Both the position numbers and the translations under genes were made by a program. Under the pieces are notes generated by a model. The model did no database searches, was not told the DNA's origin, and worked only from the letters and a program-made list of their open reading frames with translations. A stretch of DNA of 64,000 nucleotides, taken from positions 6,198,932 through 6,262,931 of the forward strand of contig JAJEKV010000056.1 of NCBI GenBank assembly GCA_021234155.1. Reading direction: 5' to 3'. Numbering within the stretch: position 1 is the stretch's first letter; every line of letters begins with the position of its first letter. Source of the DNA: Isoetes taiwanensis. Lineage: Eukaryota; Streptophyta; Lycopodiopsida; Isoetales; Isoetaceae. This document shows, one piece after another, positions 31,741-43,066 of this stretch.

Positions 31741-34700
31741 GGGCCTGGCCCCATTGGGTCTCCCTTCTCAGTCCATACAGGTTAACTATGCGATATTAAC
31801 AAAATTTAATGCCATAAGGACCTTACTAATGCATAACTACGAAGGACCTTTGGCCAAACTCAGCAACTGATGCAGAACATCCTGTCACACACTTCAGAAG
31901 GCAATTGCTTCAGATATGCAACATCTTCGACCTGATTATTTGCAATGGCCTCGCACAATGGCCATCCTCCTCGTTGTATACTTTTCATCAGAAGAACCAA
32001 AGTGGTGGATTATATGTACAGGTCGACACACATAGTAGAGATGAGGAGGTTGATTCGGATCAGCAACCCCTCTTTATGACAGTAGATTGGCAATCAATAC
32101 AACTCCAGTGTCATGGGTGCCTCTGCTTCATTTGGATTATGATAAATTGAAGGATTATGTTCAGTTGCTAACAGAAGAGATATCACGAGTCTTGTAGCTT
32201 TACATTTGAACACAATTTGGAAAACTTGTTACTGTCCTTTTAAGTTAACATTCTAAAGGAGAGTGGCAACAACTCTTCATATCAGTGGTTGCAGTACGTG
32301 ATGCAGCTATATGATCCTAATATGATCTAAAATACCGTGACCACACAAACCAGTCCCTCACTAACTGTAAGGAGATAGATGTCACCCATGGTTGCAACAG
32401 CTCGCAAATGGCAAGACAGCAGATTTAGATGGCATGCCGACAAAACTATTGAAGTTATTGTCCTAATCCTGACTAGTTTGTTCAGGGTCATACATAAAGG
32501 CTTTTACACTAAAGGGACTGTTAACAGAGTAGTGTCATCTGCCAAATCAAGGTGAAAATTGCGAAAAGCAATATAAGAAGATTATGGCTCTGGAATCTTG
32601 CTAGCATAGTGAAGAAAGCTATGCAAAATGGGAAAAAGAGGGAAGCAGTACATTAGAAGTACTACGAGAAATATGGAGATAGGAAGAGTTGGATATGGTA
32701 ACAGGGTTGTCAAGAACCCCATAGAAGGAAAATACCTATAGTGTTAAAATGAAGATAACATGGCAAGAACAAAGGCCTCAAAATGCAAAAGGGGTCATGT
32801 CACAGAATTTTAAAGGGAGATAAATGCTTGAAAAGAGCACCGGGATTGAAGTTGTAATAATGGTCGGTGACATGGAAAAACGCTTGAAGATGATACAAGC
32901 AATGAAGCCCGAATGAAGAAATTCTAAGGAATAGACACATAAGTGGGAAGGGGTAAGATGGAATTGGAGTATAAATCGTTGAAGAATAAAAAGAAAAAGA
33001 AAGGAAAAAGAATTGTTAACAAGGATTAATAAAAGGGCAAAAATTATGAACGAAACATTGAAGCAGAAGGGTCGTGACCAAAGGGCCGATCTGGGCAAAG
33101 CTTTATCAGGGAAAAAAAGTGATGCCATTCCATGGAAAGAAAAAGATCTGGAAGAAATCGGCCTGAAGAAACCCTTGGTGGTAGATCTTCAAAGAACATT
33201 CGGCCAGATTCTTGTTGGAGCAGCCAGTTCTTCATCGAAAACTATAGAAAGGGAGTAAGGTATCAGCAAATCCACAGATCTTCAGATTACCAGGCCGGAA
33301 TTGGGTGCAAATCGACCATGGCCTTGCAAGAAAGCGATCTGCCTATGTGGCCAATATGAAAACTAAAAGGTGCATATGAAATTGAAGGGTCGCGATGACA
33401 TGGAGATGACATGGCAAGGGTAGGTTAGACTATAAGTATGTATACCACAGTTGGGGTTATTCCAACCAGATTCACAATAAAGATTAGTCTTTCGGTTTCT
33501 TTTGGTGTTCTCTTTCACAGTGCTACCTTTTCCTCGGGTTGCGAGCAAGGCTCGACATATTTTCGGTGCATTGGCCCCATGGGTCTTCCTTCTCAGTCCA
33601 TACAGGTTAACTATGCCACATTAATAAAATTTAATGCCATAAGGACCTTGCTAATGCATAACTACGAAGGACCTTTGGCCAAACTTAGCAACTGATGCAG
33701 AACATCCTGTCACACACTTCAGAAGGCAATTGCTTCAGATATGCAACATCTTCGACCTGATTATTTGCAATGACCTCGCACAATGGCCATCCTCCTCGTT
33801 GTATACTTTTCATCAGGAGAACCAAAGTGGTATATTACATGCACAGGTCGACACACATAGTAGAGATCAGGAGGTTGATTCAGATCAGCAACCCCTCTTT
33901 ATGACAGTAGATTGGCAATCAATACAACTCCAGTGTCATAGGTGCCTCTGCTTCATTTGGATTATGATAAATTGAAGGATTATGTTCAGTTGCTAATAGA
34001 AGAGATATCACGAGCCTTGTAGCTTTCCACATTTGAACACAATCTGGAAAACTTGTTATTGTCTTTTTAAGTGCAGCAAAACAGTATTTTAGGAGAAGAT
34101 GCACCAGTAGAACATCACGCACATCCAGGCTCCCTATAAATAAATGCTTTGATGATGAATGCAAGGATCTTAAATGTTAACTGATGCTTGAATTCACTCA
34201 ATCCAGCGGTACAGAGCTTTCATCAAAGGCAAAAAGGGACATTACACTCGCAAGACACCAACATGAAATATTTTACCTTTTTGATCGCCACCCCATAACA
34301 TTCTAAAGGAGAGTGGCAACAACTCTTCATATCAGTGGTTGCAGTACGTCACTGAATGTAAGGAGGTAGATGTCACCCATGGTTGCAACAGCTCGCAAAT
34401 GGCAAGGCAGTAAATTTAGATGGCATGCCGGCAAAACTATTGAAGTTATTGTCCTAATCCTGACTAGTTTGTTCAGGGTCATACATGAAGGCCTTTACAC
34501 TAAAGGAACTGTTAGCAGAGTAGTGTCATCTTCCATATCCAGGTGAAAATTGCGAAAAGCAATATAAGAAGATTATAGTTCTGGAATCTTGCTAGCATAG
34601 TGAAGAAAGATATGCAAAATGGAAAAAAGAGTGTAGTACATTGGAAGTGCTACGAGAAATATGGAGATAGGAAGAGTTGGATATGGTAACAGGGTTGTCA

Positions 34701-35555
34701 AGAACCCCATAGAAGGAAAATACCTATAGTGGTAAAATGAAGATAACACGGCAAGAACAAAGGCCTCAAAATGTAAAAGGGGTCATGTCACGGAAAGGAG
34801 ATAAATGCTTGAAAAGAGCACCGGGATTGAAGTTATAATAATGGTCGGTGACGTGGAAAAAGGCTTGAAGATGATACAAGTAATGAAGGTGGAATGAAGA
34901 AATTCTAAGGAATAGACACATAAGTTGGAAGGGGCAAGATGGAATTGGAGTATAAATCGTTGAAAAATAATAAGAAAAAGAAAAGAAAAAGAACAAGGAT
35001 TAGCAAAAGGGCAAAAATTATGAACGAAAAATTGAAGCAGAAGGGTCGCGACCAAAGGGCCGATCTGGGCGAAGCTTTATCAGGAAAAAAAAGGGATGCC
35101 ATTCCAAGAATAGTTTGGAAAGAAAAAGATCTGGAAGAAATCGGCCTGAAGAAATCCTTGGTGGCAGATCTTCAAAGAAGATTCGGCCAGATTCTTGTTT
35201 GGAGCGGCCAGTTCTTCACCGAAAACTACAGAAAGGGAGTAAGGCCTCAGCAAATCCGCAGATCTTCAGATTACCAGGCCGGAATTGGGTGCAAATCGAC
35301 CATGGCCTTGAGAGAAAGTGATCCGCCTATGTGGCGAATATGAAAACTAAAAGGTGCATATGAAATTGAAGGGTCGCGATGACATGGCGATGACGTGGCA
35401 AGGGTAGGTTAGACTATAAATATATACACCACAGTTGGGATTATTCCAACTAGATTCGCAATAAAGATTAGTCTTTCGGTTTCTCTTAGTGTTTTTTTTC
35501 ACAGCACTACCTTTTCCTCGGGTTGCGAGCAGGGCTTGATATATTTTTGGTGCAT
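31741..35555 (+). repeat. Tandem pair of LTR-like units
   Basis: Unit 1 (31741-33563) and unit 2 (33564-about 35555) are direct copies, starting GGCCCCATGGGTCTTCC-like and ending with the same terminus: TATA-like box, AATAAA (33477 and 35460), CCTCGGGTTGCGAGCA, then GGTGCATTGGC. That ending resembles the LTR end plus primer site of Ty3 Athila/Tat-type elements (their site is close to TGGCGCCGTTGCC). The units differ by reciprocal indels: unit 2 has about 225 bp extra (34072-34298) and unit 1 about 60 bp extra (about 32300-32360). They look like an LTR plus leader duplicated in tandem by unequal recombination. Confidence 0.65.
35415..35465 (+). promoter_or_regulatory. LTR-like TATA box and poly(A) signal
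   Basis: TATAAATA (35415-35422) is followed by AATAAAG (35460). The same pair, with TATAAGTA and AATAAAG, lies in unit 1 near 33429 and 33477, and with TATAAATG and AATAAAG near 39091 and 39126. The spacing fits the U3-R part of an LTR. Confidence 0.5.
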
Positions 35556-35559
35556 TGGC

Positions 35560-37560
35560 TGGGAATGGTAAGGACTATTCTTCCAATGTTTTATTCGATA
35601 CATTGCGGTCATTGTCTTAATCATCTCATTCAAAAAATGCTTACCACGATCGCTTACCAACTCCATGGACAGCCAAACCTGATTATGATATTTTCGTAAA
35701 GGAACGTTGCCACCGCTGCTCCAGTGTCTTCACAGAACGCGTTAGCTTCTGCTTACTTCGTCACATAGTCTATGCAGATCAATTATACTTATTTCGACTC
35801 CACCTTGTTGGGGGATTTATACTCCCATGAAATCAATTTTCCATTACTCAAAAGGTCGTATTGGCACAATAGGATACAGTGGCATCAGGTCTCTTCTTGT
35901 GGGTCTTCCCACACATTGACATGGATCACATTTCCTCACGAACTCTATCGCATCTTTATATATGGTAGGCTAAATACCCTGCTTGGAGTATCTTCCTTGT
36001 TGTCACAATAGTTCCGAAGTGCCCACCTTCAGGAGCTTTGTGACAATCTTCAAGTATTCGTTTGACCTCATGAGGCAACACACATCTTCTTAGAATATCA
36101 TCACGTCCTTATTTGTATAATACTTCACCCAACATGGTATAGCCACGAGCTTGCTGCACAAATCGTTTCTTCTCTTGTGTGGTGAGCTCCCCAGGTAACT
36201 CACCGCTTACTAAGTATTGTACCAGACCATCATATCATTTTGGTACTACCTTTATCTTGAATAGCTCGGCATCAGATAGTTCATCCCTTACTGCTTCCTT
36301 TGGCTCCACTCCAGGTAATCGTCACAAATGATCTGGTCCCACGTGGGAACTCCTAGGCTTTAATACGATTTTGAACTCAAACTTTTGCAGAAAAAGTAGC
36401 CATCTCGTTATTTTTGTGGTTCGGCATGGCTTTAGGATCAAATATTTCAGAGCCTGGTGATCCACGTAGAACACAAATGGTTTGCCCAAAAGGTAGTGTG
36501 GATACTTTTAGATGGAATATATTATTCCAAGGCCGTCTCGTTCTATTATAGCATAATTCCTTTCGGCCTTTGTCAGTTGTCTACTTGCATAATATATGGG
36601 GTGATCCCATCGATCTTCTTGCTTCTGGGAGAGTATACTCTCGATAGCGAAGCCTGAAGCATCTATATGGATATGGAACTCTGTGTCCCACTTTGATCAT
36701 TTCAGAATAATCAAAGCTTTCTTTAATGCTTCAAAGGCCTCTTGACATTCCTTACTTCAGTAATACTCCACCTCTTTCTTCAACAGATTAGTCAGTGGCA
36801 GGGCCAAATCTGCATACCTTTGGATGAATCTTCGATGATATCCCACATGGCCCAAGAACGCTTGTAATTGCATCACTTCGTCCAGTGGTGGCAACTCTTT
36901 AATGATCGTCACCTTCCCTGGATCTACTGCCAATCCTTTTGCCGTCACTACCTGTCCAAGCAACACGCCCCTTTCAATATACATTTCAAAGGATTTAGCA
37001 AAATTTCGTACTCTCGACATTTCAAAAAATTCCGATGTTCCACATAGCTGTTGTACATGTAGAGGTCGTCCAGAAAGACTTCCATGAAGTCTTCCAAGAA
37101 GTCTTTAAATGTTGTAGTCTCGACTCGTTGGAAAGTTGTCGGTGCATTATACAACCCGAATGGCATTACTTTATACATATAGCAACCCCATTCAGTCACA
37201 AAAGCAATCTTCTCTTGATCTTCAAGAGCGATTGGCACCTGGTTGTAACCACTGAAACCATCCATAAAAGAGTATAGCTCATGGCCCGCAACTTCATCTA
37301 ACAATGCATCGGTGAAGGGTACTGGGAATCCTAATTTCATCGTAGCGGCATTCAATTTCCAATAGACCACACAAACTCTTATCTTTCTATTCTTCTTGTG
37401 GACTATCACTATTGGAGACAGCCACTCGCTTCTCTTTATTGCAACGATGAATCCTGCTTTCAATAAGTTATCAATCTCTTCCCTTACCGCCTTACTGTAG
37501 TTGGGGTTCATCCAAGAAGCTCCATGTCTCACGGGTTGTGAGATAGCGAATTTTAAAAGG
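35560..37560 (-). pseudogene. Antisense Ty3-type pol fragment (RT-RNase H-IN)
   Basis: Read on the minus strand from 37560 downward. Reverse transcriptase has EEIDNLLKAGFIVAIKRSEW and VAGHELYSFMDGFSGYNQV, with an active site read as FLDD. The RT end follows (KGLAVDPGKV, FLGHVGYHRRFI), then RNase H with DASGFAIESILSQKQ and YYASRQLTKAERNYAIIE (about 36650-36530), then integrase with CDPCQ zinc ligands (about 35910) and SDRGKHFLN (about 35640-35610). Several frameshifts are present. It is oriented opposite to the LTR-like units on either side, so it cannot be their own internal region in simple order. Confidence 0.85.
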
Positions 37561-38470
37561 AGATAAATGCTTGAAAGGAGCACCAAAATTGAAATTGTAA
37601 TAATGGCTGGTGACAAGGAAAACGGCTTGAAGATGATACAAGCAATGAAGGTCGAATGAAGAAATTCTAAAGACTATACACATAAGTTGGAAGGGGCAAG
37701 ATGAAATTGGAGTATAAACCGTTGAAGAATGAAAAGAAAAACAAAAGAAAAAAAATTGTTAACAAGGTTTAACAAAAGGGCAAAATTTCTGAACGAAATA
37801 TTGCAGCAGAAGCATCGTGATCTAAGGGCCGATCTGGGCGAAGGTTTATCAGGGAAAAAAAGGGATGCCATTCCAAGAATAGTTTGGAAAGAAAAAGATC
37901 TGGAAGAAATCGGCCTGAAGAAACATCTGGCGACAGATGTTTCTTCACATCTGGCGACAGATGTTTCTTCAGGTCTTCAAACAACATTCGGCCAGATTCT
38001 TGCTGGAGCGGCCGATTCTTTACTGGAAACTACAGAAAGGGAGTAAGGCATCATCAAATCCATAGATCTTCAGATTATCAGGCCGGAATTGGGGGCAAAT
38101 CGATCATGACCATGCAAGAAACTGTTGTAAGGTGTGTTAGATTATGGAATATCTTCCTGGTGATCTTACATCCAAAAGGTCACGATGACCTTTGGAGTGG
38201 ATCGACACCATGAAACTGTGTCTCCTCTTAGTATATCAATCAATATATCTTCTATTTCTGGTAAATTTATCAAGGTGGAGCCAGTTGATTTGAAGAAATC
38301 AAGCCTGTTGCAGGCCGATTGGATGATGTTAAGGCCGCCAGGGGCTGCAGGATTCGGCAGCAACAAGAGAAGGCTCGATTTTAAACTAGTATAAAAGAAT
38401 GTAGAGCAGGCCAAAACTAGGAGAATCGCGGCCATCTGCGTGGTGCCTGTTAGATTTGGATTACAGGGGG
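37548..38470 (+). repeat. Third copy of the LTR-like unit, partial
   Basis: From ATTTTAAAAGGAGATAAATGC onward it matches unit 1 at about 32808, passes the GATCTGGAAGAAATCGGCC segment, then departs near 38130. A later part (38275-38470, GGAGCCAGTTGATTTGAAG... to GGATTACAGGGGG) is shared with the fragment at 48.15-48.46 kb but not with units 1-2. Confidence 0.75.
37917..37970 (+). repeat. 24-bp tandem duplication forming a perfect hairpin
   Basis: A 24-bp block is repeated head to tail (37923-37946 and 37947-37970). With the preceding bases it makes a 13-bp stem, arms GAAGAAACATCTG and CAGATGTTTCTTC, closed by a GCGA loop (GNRA type). Units 1 and 2 have the unexpanded sequence, so the change is specific to copy 3. 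Confidence 0.9.
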
Positions 38471-38990
38471 TCGACCCTCTGTCACAAAGTTTAAAACAGA
38501 AGGGGAATTCAAAAATACAATTGTTTGGGGATACAGGGGAATCGAAGAATAAACAGGGGTTAAATATTAAATTTTAAGTTCTTACCTAGACCTTGCAAAC
38601 CAATGGGGAAGCTACAGAAGCCCGCATTTGGGAAAGTCACTTATGAAGGCCAATTAAGCAGCGTAATCATGGGCAAGGATGGTTTGTTGCTGAAGTGCTA
38701 CTGACTAGTAGGAAGACCGAACCACAGGAATGGGAAGATTTAATGAGAAGGGTGGCCATGTTAAACCCCACCTATACAGAGTTACTAAGTGCATATCTCA
38801 ACCCATGAAGACCTGTAGCCAAAAGGTCTTGGCCTGCTGGTTGCGGACCAAGGAAGAAACGTGGGGAAGCTAGACCAAGCGGGTCTTCCCATGAAGCCAT
38901 GGAAGATGAGACGTGAGGAAGAGGGTGATATGGCATGCCTAGTTGGCACGAGTTGATGACATGGCGGGCAAATGATGCAGGAGGTGCCAT
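38471..38990. other. Unassigned retroelement-flank sequence
   Basis: About 500 bp between LTR-like fragments with no preserved frame. Short open frames on the minus strand have no homology. It is probably decayed internal sequence of the same family. Confidence 0.35.
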
Positions 38991-39175
38991 GTTTGCAATC
39001 TGCCTATGTGGCAAATACGAAAACCAAAAGGCGATTACGAAATTGAAGGGTCACAATGATGTGGCGATGACATGGCAAGGGTATGTTAGACTATAAATGG
39101 CTGCGGTTATTCCAACCAGATGTGCAATAAAGATTAGTCTTTCGCGATAACCATTGCGAAGGTACTGCATCCCCC
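38990..39175 (+). repeat. Fourth LTR-like fragment (U3-R end)
   Basis: Matches unit 1 from about 33335 (CTGCCTATGTGGC...) through the TATA box and AATAAAGATTAGTCTTTCG, then diverges. It retains the promoter/poly(A)-signal end only. Confidence 0.8.
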
Positions 39176-39206
39176 TTTAGGCTTTTGTGTTGTTTGCAGG
39201 GATCTT

Positions 39207-39975
39207 GGTTACAGGCCATGTGCACATTCGGCTGCTTGGGCTCTTGCAATTCCAAAGCACATAGGCCTTAGAGCTACTTACTGTCAAACCATGCCCCATC
39301 CCAGCTAGGGGAAGATCAGGTTACATAAGTCAGCATTGAATCGGTCAGATTGGTAAAGGAAAGAAATCAAACAAGGTATCCTAGGACGGGAGGCCAAGGT
39401 TCTTTACTGCTGCATAGAGCATCAGGGTGCTATGCTAGAGAGTGAGCAAGGGAAGCGACTATATCACCCCTTTGGGGCAGGTCTGTATGAAATCAAGAGG
39501 GAAGACAGAGCATACTCTTATAGTACCGATGAAGGATGTGTACCAGACCAAGTTAACACGTTGTGCTTACTGCTTCCTTCTGTTCCTTAATGGTTATAGC
39601 TCCCCGCCTTAATGTGGATTCCTTCCTTCATTGATTTGTGAGAGACTAGTCTGGCTTGAGTGACTGATCTTGGTTTCTGGACACCCAAGTTGAAGAGATG
39701 GTTGAAGTGCTTCTTGCGGACGGAAAGAATCAGGAGACGCTCCAGTAGTATCTATCTTCTGGGAAGAAGCTGGGGCTTAAAGAGTCCGCTGTAGTACCAG
39801 TTGTAGTAGAGAAGATGTAGAGGTGTCTTGATTGATTATAGTACTAAGTTAGGTAGGATCTCACCTTTCCTCTTCTTGGGTGTAGTGCAAATATTTCCCA
39901 TCTAGCCTGTTGAGAGGCTTATAAATAAGGTTGTATACCATTTTTTATTAATAAAATCTAAATATCTTGCCACCG

Positions 39976-40003
<28 letters not shown>
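39207..40003 (+). mobile_element. Candidate LINE-like poly(A) retroposon
   Basis: The sequence ends TTAATAAAATCTAAATATCTTGCCACCG followed by 28 A (39976-40003), typical of a plant LINE 3' end. A possible target duplication AGGGATCTT occurs at 39198-39206 and immediately after the tail (40003-40011); it is short, so the 5' boundary is tentative. No RT domain was recognised in the body. The tail lies directly before a retroelement protease fragment, which the insertion seems to have split from upstream sequence. Confidence 0.5.
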
Positions 40004-40006
<3 letters not shown>

Positions 40007-40300
40007 ATCTTACAACTTAGAAGTGAACAACTATATGATATCCTGAAGGATATGGCACAAGTCAGACCATCTATTACCTTTGAACAACTCTTGAATTTGG
40101 CACCAGGATGTAGAAAGGTCGTGATGGCCGCATTGAAAGGCCAGAAATAAGTGGTTGTGAATTCAGCATGGCCAATAATTGCGGATATGAGTTCATCGTG
40201 TTTGAACTTGGAAATAAATGGTGAATTGATTCGTAATTGTACCATTGATGGGGTTCAGGCATTAATATCATGCCAGAACAAATATGGAGGACATGGAACC
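40007..40300 (+). pseudogene. Ty3-type gag-protease junction fragment
   Basis: Frame pieces YDILKDMAQVRPSITFEQLL with NLAPGCRKVVMAALKG, then, after a stop, SSCLNLEINGELIRNCTIDG. They match the conserved pre-protease block and the retropepsin start (catalytic D in the I-D-G context) of plant Ty3-type polyproteins. The rest of pol is absent downstream. Confidence 0.65.
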
Positions 40301-41271
40301 TTTCTTCCTTTCCAGGTATTCTTTTTTAAGCGTTCTCACAAGATTATTTAGGAGCGCTAAGGAAATTTTAATTAGCGCCAACACCTGCATTGAAGAGGAT
40401 TCAAGTAGATGCAGCGCCACGAATTGAATCTGAACTTTAAATTGGTGTCTGGCAGTTGATTAAGGCCATCAATTTTCGAGATCAGTATAAAGTTTGCATA
40501 GCTTAAATGTCTTGACTCCAATTAGCCAATTTCTAAGTAGAACGAAATAAAATGTCCCTGTACAAATTTTGCGAAAGAAACTGAATTTCAGAAACGATGT
40601 TCTTCAAAGCGTGATTATGCAAGGCAAGAGGAAGATTAGAAAATTTGATATATTCTAATGGTATACATATCTATATTATGTTTCACTCCACTATTTTTTT
40701 GTATTTGTGCACAATAAGAATTAGAATGCAGCATTTAATGAAATCAAATCTCTACTGCAATCAGCAAGAATCCACATCGAAGTATATTTAGTTCCTACTC
40801 TTATAGAGATATTGGCATGGCTCTTTTAAGCAAGAATTTGTCTGCAAATTATTATGTGCAGTAGCAAATAAGCTCAAGATTCTGGTGGCGTAGAATAGAC
40901 GGTTATTAAATGTACGTTCTTATTTGTGGCGCATCTTGTACAACATAGGCGTTGAATGTTTTTCATTTTACTTTTAGGCCAGTGCTGCTGCAGGAGGTGC
41001 GCTCAGAGTTTTGAAAGTTACGGCTTGCAAATCTGTTGAGGATTTACATTCGTCTGTACAATAGAGGCATAGAAAGAAAGAAGGGGCTTCAATAAGAAGA
41101 TATGAGCAGCCATTTTTCTGCTCTCTGGCAGATCATGACTCATTGGATGAACCTGGTTCCAGGTCTGTATATGCTTCCTTAAAAATTTTCCGCTTCATTT
41201 TTGGGGCTTCTTGGTAAATAAAATCTTGATGGTCATTTTCATTTTGACGGAGTGCATTATATTTGAAAATA
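40301..41271. other. Intergenic, no gene seen
   Basis: AT-rich sequence up to the Mutator-like element, without homology-supported reading frames. A short open piece near 40980-41060 (ASAAAGGALRVLKV) is not extendable. Confidence 0.4.
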
Positions 41272-43066
41272 GGGAAAAACTACAAAATGCCCTTATGTTT
41301 TGATGAATTTCACCAGATGCCCCTAACTTTTCATCATTTTACTAAACGCCCTTGGTTAACGTATATCTTTTGGTAACATTTCAAGTTTCACAAGATGCCC
41401 CTCAGTTTTTCGTATTCAACGGTCCGCCCTTTTTTAATGGATATGTTTTGGCGCCGTTTTTGGATCAACGCCTGCTTTTGTGCATGGTTTCTCAAAAAGA
41501 AAAAGGAAGGCACAAGAGGCTCCATCAAATTTGCTTCTAATTGAAACTCATTTTGGTCCATTAATTTTAGCTTGCTCCATCGATTTTTTCTCTCAGGCTC
41601 TCATGATTTTGCACCGATTCTGTTTTTTCAAGATTTTTTGAAGGATCAGTCTCTCACAATTCTGGCGCGCATAAGCTCTCACGATTCTGGAGACTCACCA
41701 AGCCTTTTTATTCACTTCTTACTCTGCAACCTATAGAAAGATCATGCGCCCTATTATTGTTTCCACTGTTCTAGATATGATGTTGCCTCCAACAACAGTA
41801 GGATGTTGTTCAAGGTCATTTCAATAATTTGCTTAAAACTTAAGGGTATTTTGTAAATTTACAACTTTTAAAATTTGAAAAAAAAAACACACGTTATTGC
41901 TCTCAAGGGCATTTTGGGTATTTCAATGAAACATAGGGGTATTTGAGGAATTAACGTAAATCTTAAGGGTATTTGAATAATTTACAATGGTTCAACACAT
42001 TAGCATTCGTTTTTACTCTTTCCTTATCGGTTTTTTGGGTGAGGGTGACTGTTGCCCGTTGATTCCCGGTATATTCGTGGGATTGTTCCAGATCCACGGA
42101 TATGAACATTTTGCCAGAAAAAACGCATGGCAAATCCTATGGTGATAAAAACACCCCTGAAATATAAACGAAAGGTACGAGCCGCCGTTTGGTCCCCAGA
42201 AATAAAAGTATAACGCGTCCTCCTCTGTGGCCTCCTCTGTTGCTTAAGCCATAGCAGTTTTTCGGCCTGTGGCAGAATCTTTGCTAGTCCTCACCATACC
42301 AGGCCGCCGAACACAACTGAACAACTGCCATTTAAATCGGCTGCATTTGCAAATCAGTCAAGAACATTTCCTGAGATGGTATTCGGAGAAAGAAACTAGA
42401 ACACAACTCTGGCTTGTGGCCCGTTTTCAAAGCTCTGTGATGCCTGCGGATGCCAAGCCCTGCCAAGCTCTGTGAGGCCTGCGGATGCCAAAGCTCTGTG
42501 ATGCCAAGCCCTAAGCCGCTTAAAAAAAATTGATGCTCTGTATCTGGAAAATCGGCCAGCCTGCATGCTCAAAGCGGCTTCAATCTCACTGCCCAAATAG
42601 CCCAAGCTAACTTCTGGAAATCTGCAGATAACTCGGTAAGGCAGATGGGGAGCGAACTCTGCCTCTTTCTCCACACCAGGGCTTCATCTCCCATAGGCCA
42701 TACCGCAACCCATGCCTGCCTCCTGCCCCGCTGGGATCCGTTCTAAAAAAAGAAACGAGCATTCATTCTTATCTTTCTATCCTCAAACCATGCACATCCA
42801 GACCTCTCTCCTTCTATTTCCAAACCATAGACTGATAAATCCACCTTTATTACAGAACCAATTTCCTGCCAGCAAGCAGCTCAAACACGTCCAAAAAATA
42901 CCATCCACATACCATTTCGGATACATACGCCCCCAAAATCTAGGCCCAACCATCTGTGAGAACAAAATACATTGTATGTTGACCAGGGGCATTTGGTGAA
43001 ATTATGAAAAGTTAAGGGCATGTGGTGGAATTCGTCAAAACATAAGAGCATTTTGTAGTTTTTCCC
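41272..43066. mobile_element. Mutator-like element, 9-bp target duplication
   Basis: Both ends begin GGGAAAAACTACAAAATGC and stay complementary for about 95-100 bp with scattered mismatches. The perfect 9-bp direct repeat TTGAAAATA lies immediately outside each end (41263-41271 and 43067-43075), the hallmark of Mutator-superfamily transposition. The 1795-bp body has no transposase. Its GC-rich middle (42150-42960) contrasts with the AT-rich ends, as in Pack-MULEs carrying captured DNA. Part of it (42870-42960) is related to 47.45 kb and 58.66 kb. A second set of 'AAGGGTATTT' motifs (41845-41990) may be remains of another MULE end. Confidence 0.92.
42429..42517. repeat. Tandem repeat inside the Mutator-like element
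   Basis: Three copies of AAGCTCTGTGATGCC-type units with CTGCGGATGCCAAGCCC spacers, about 30-40 bp apart. They have no recognisable function. Confidence 0.8.
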
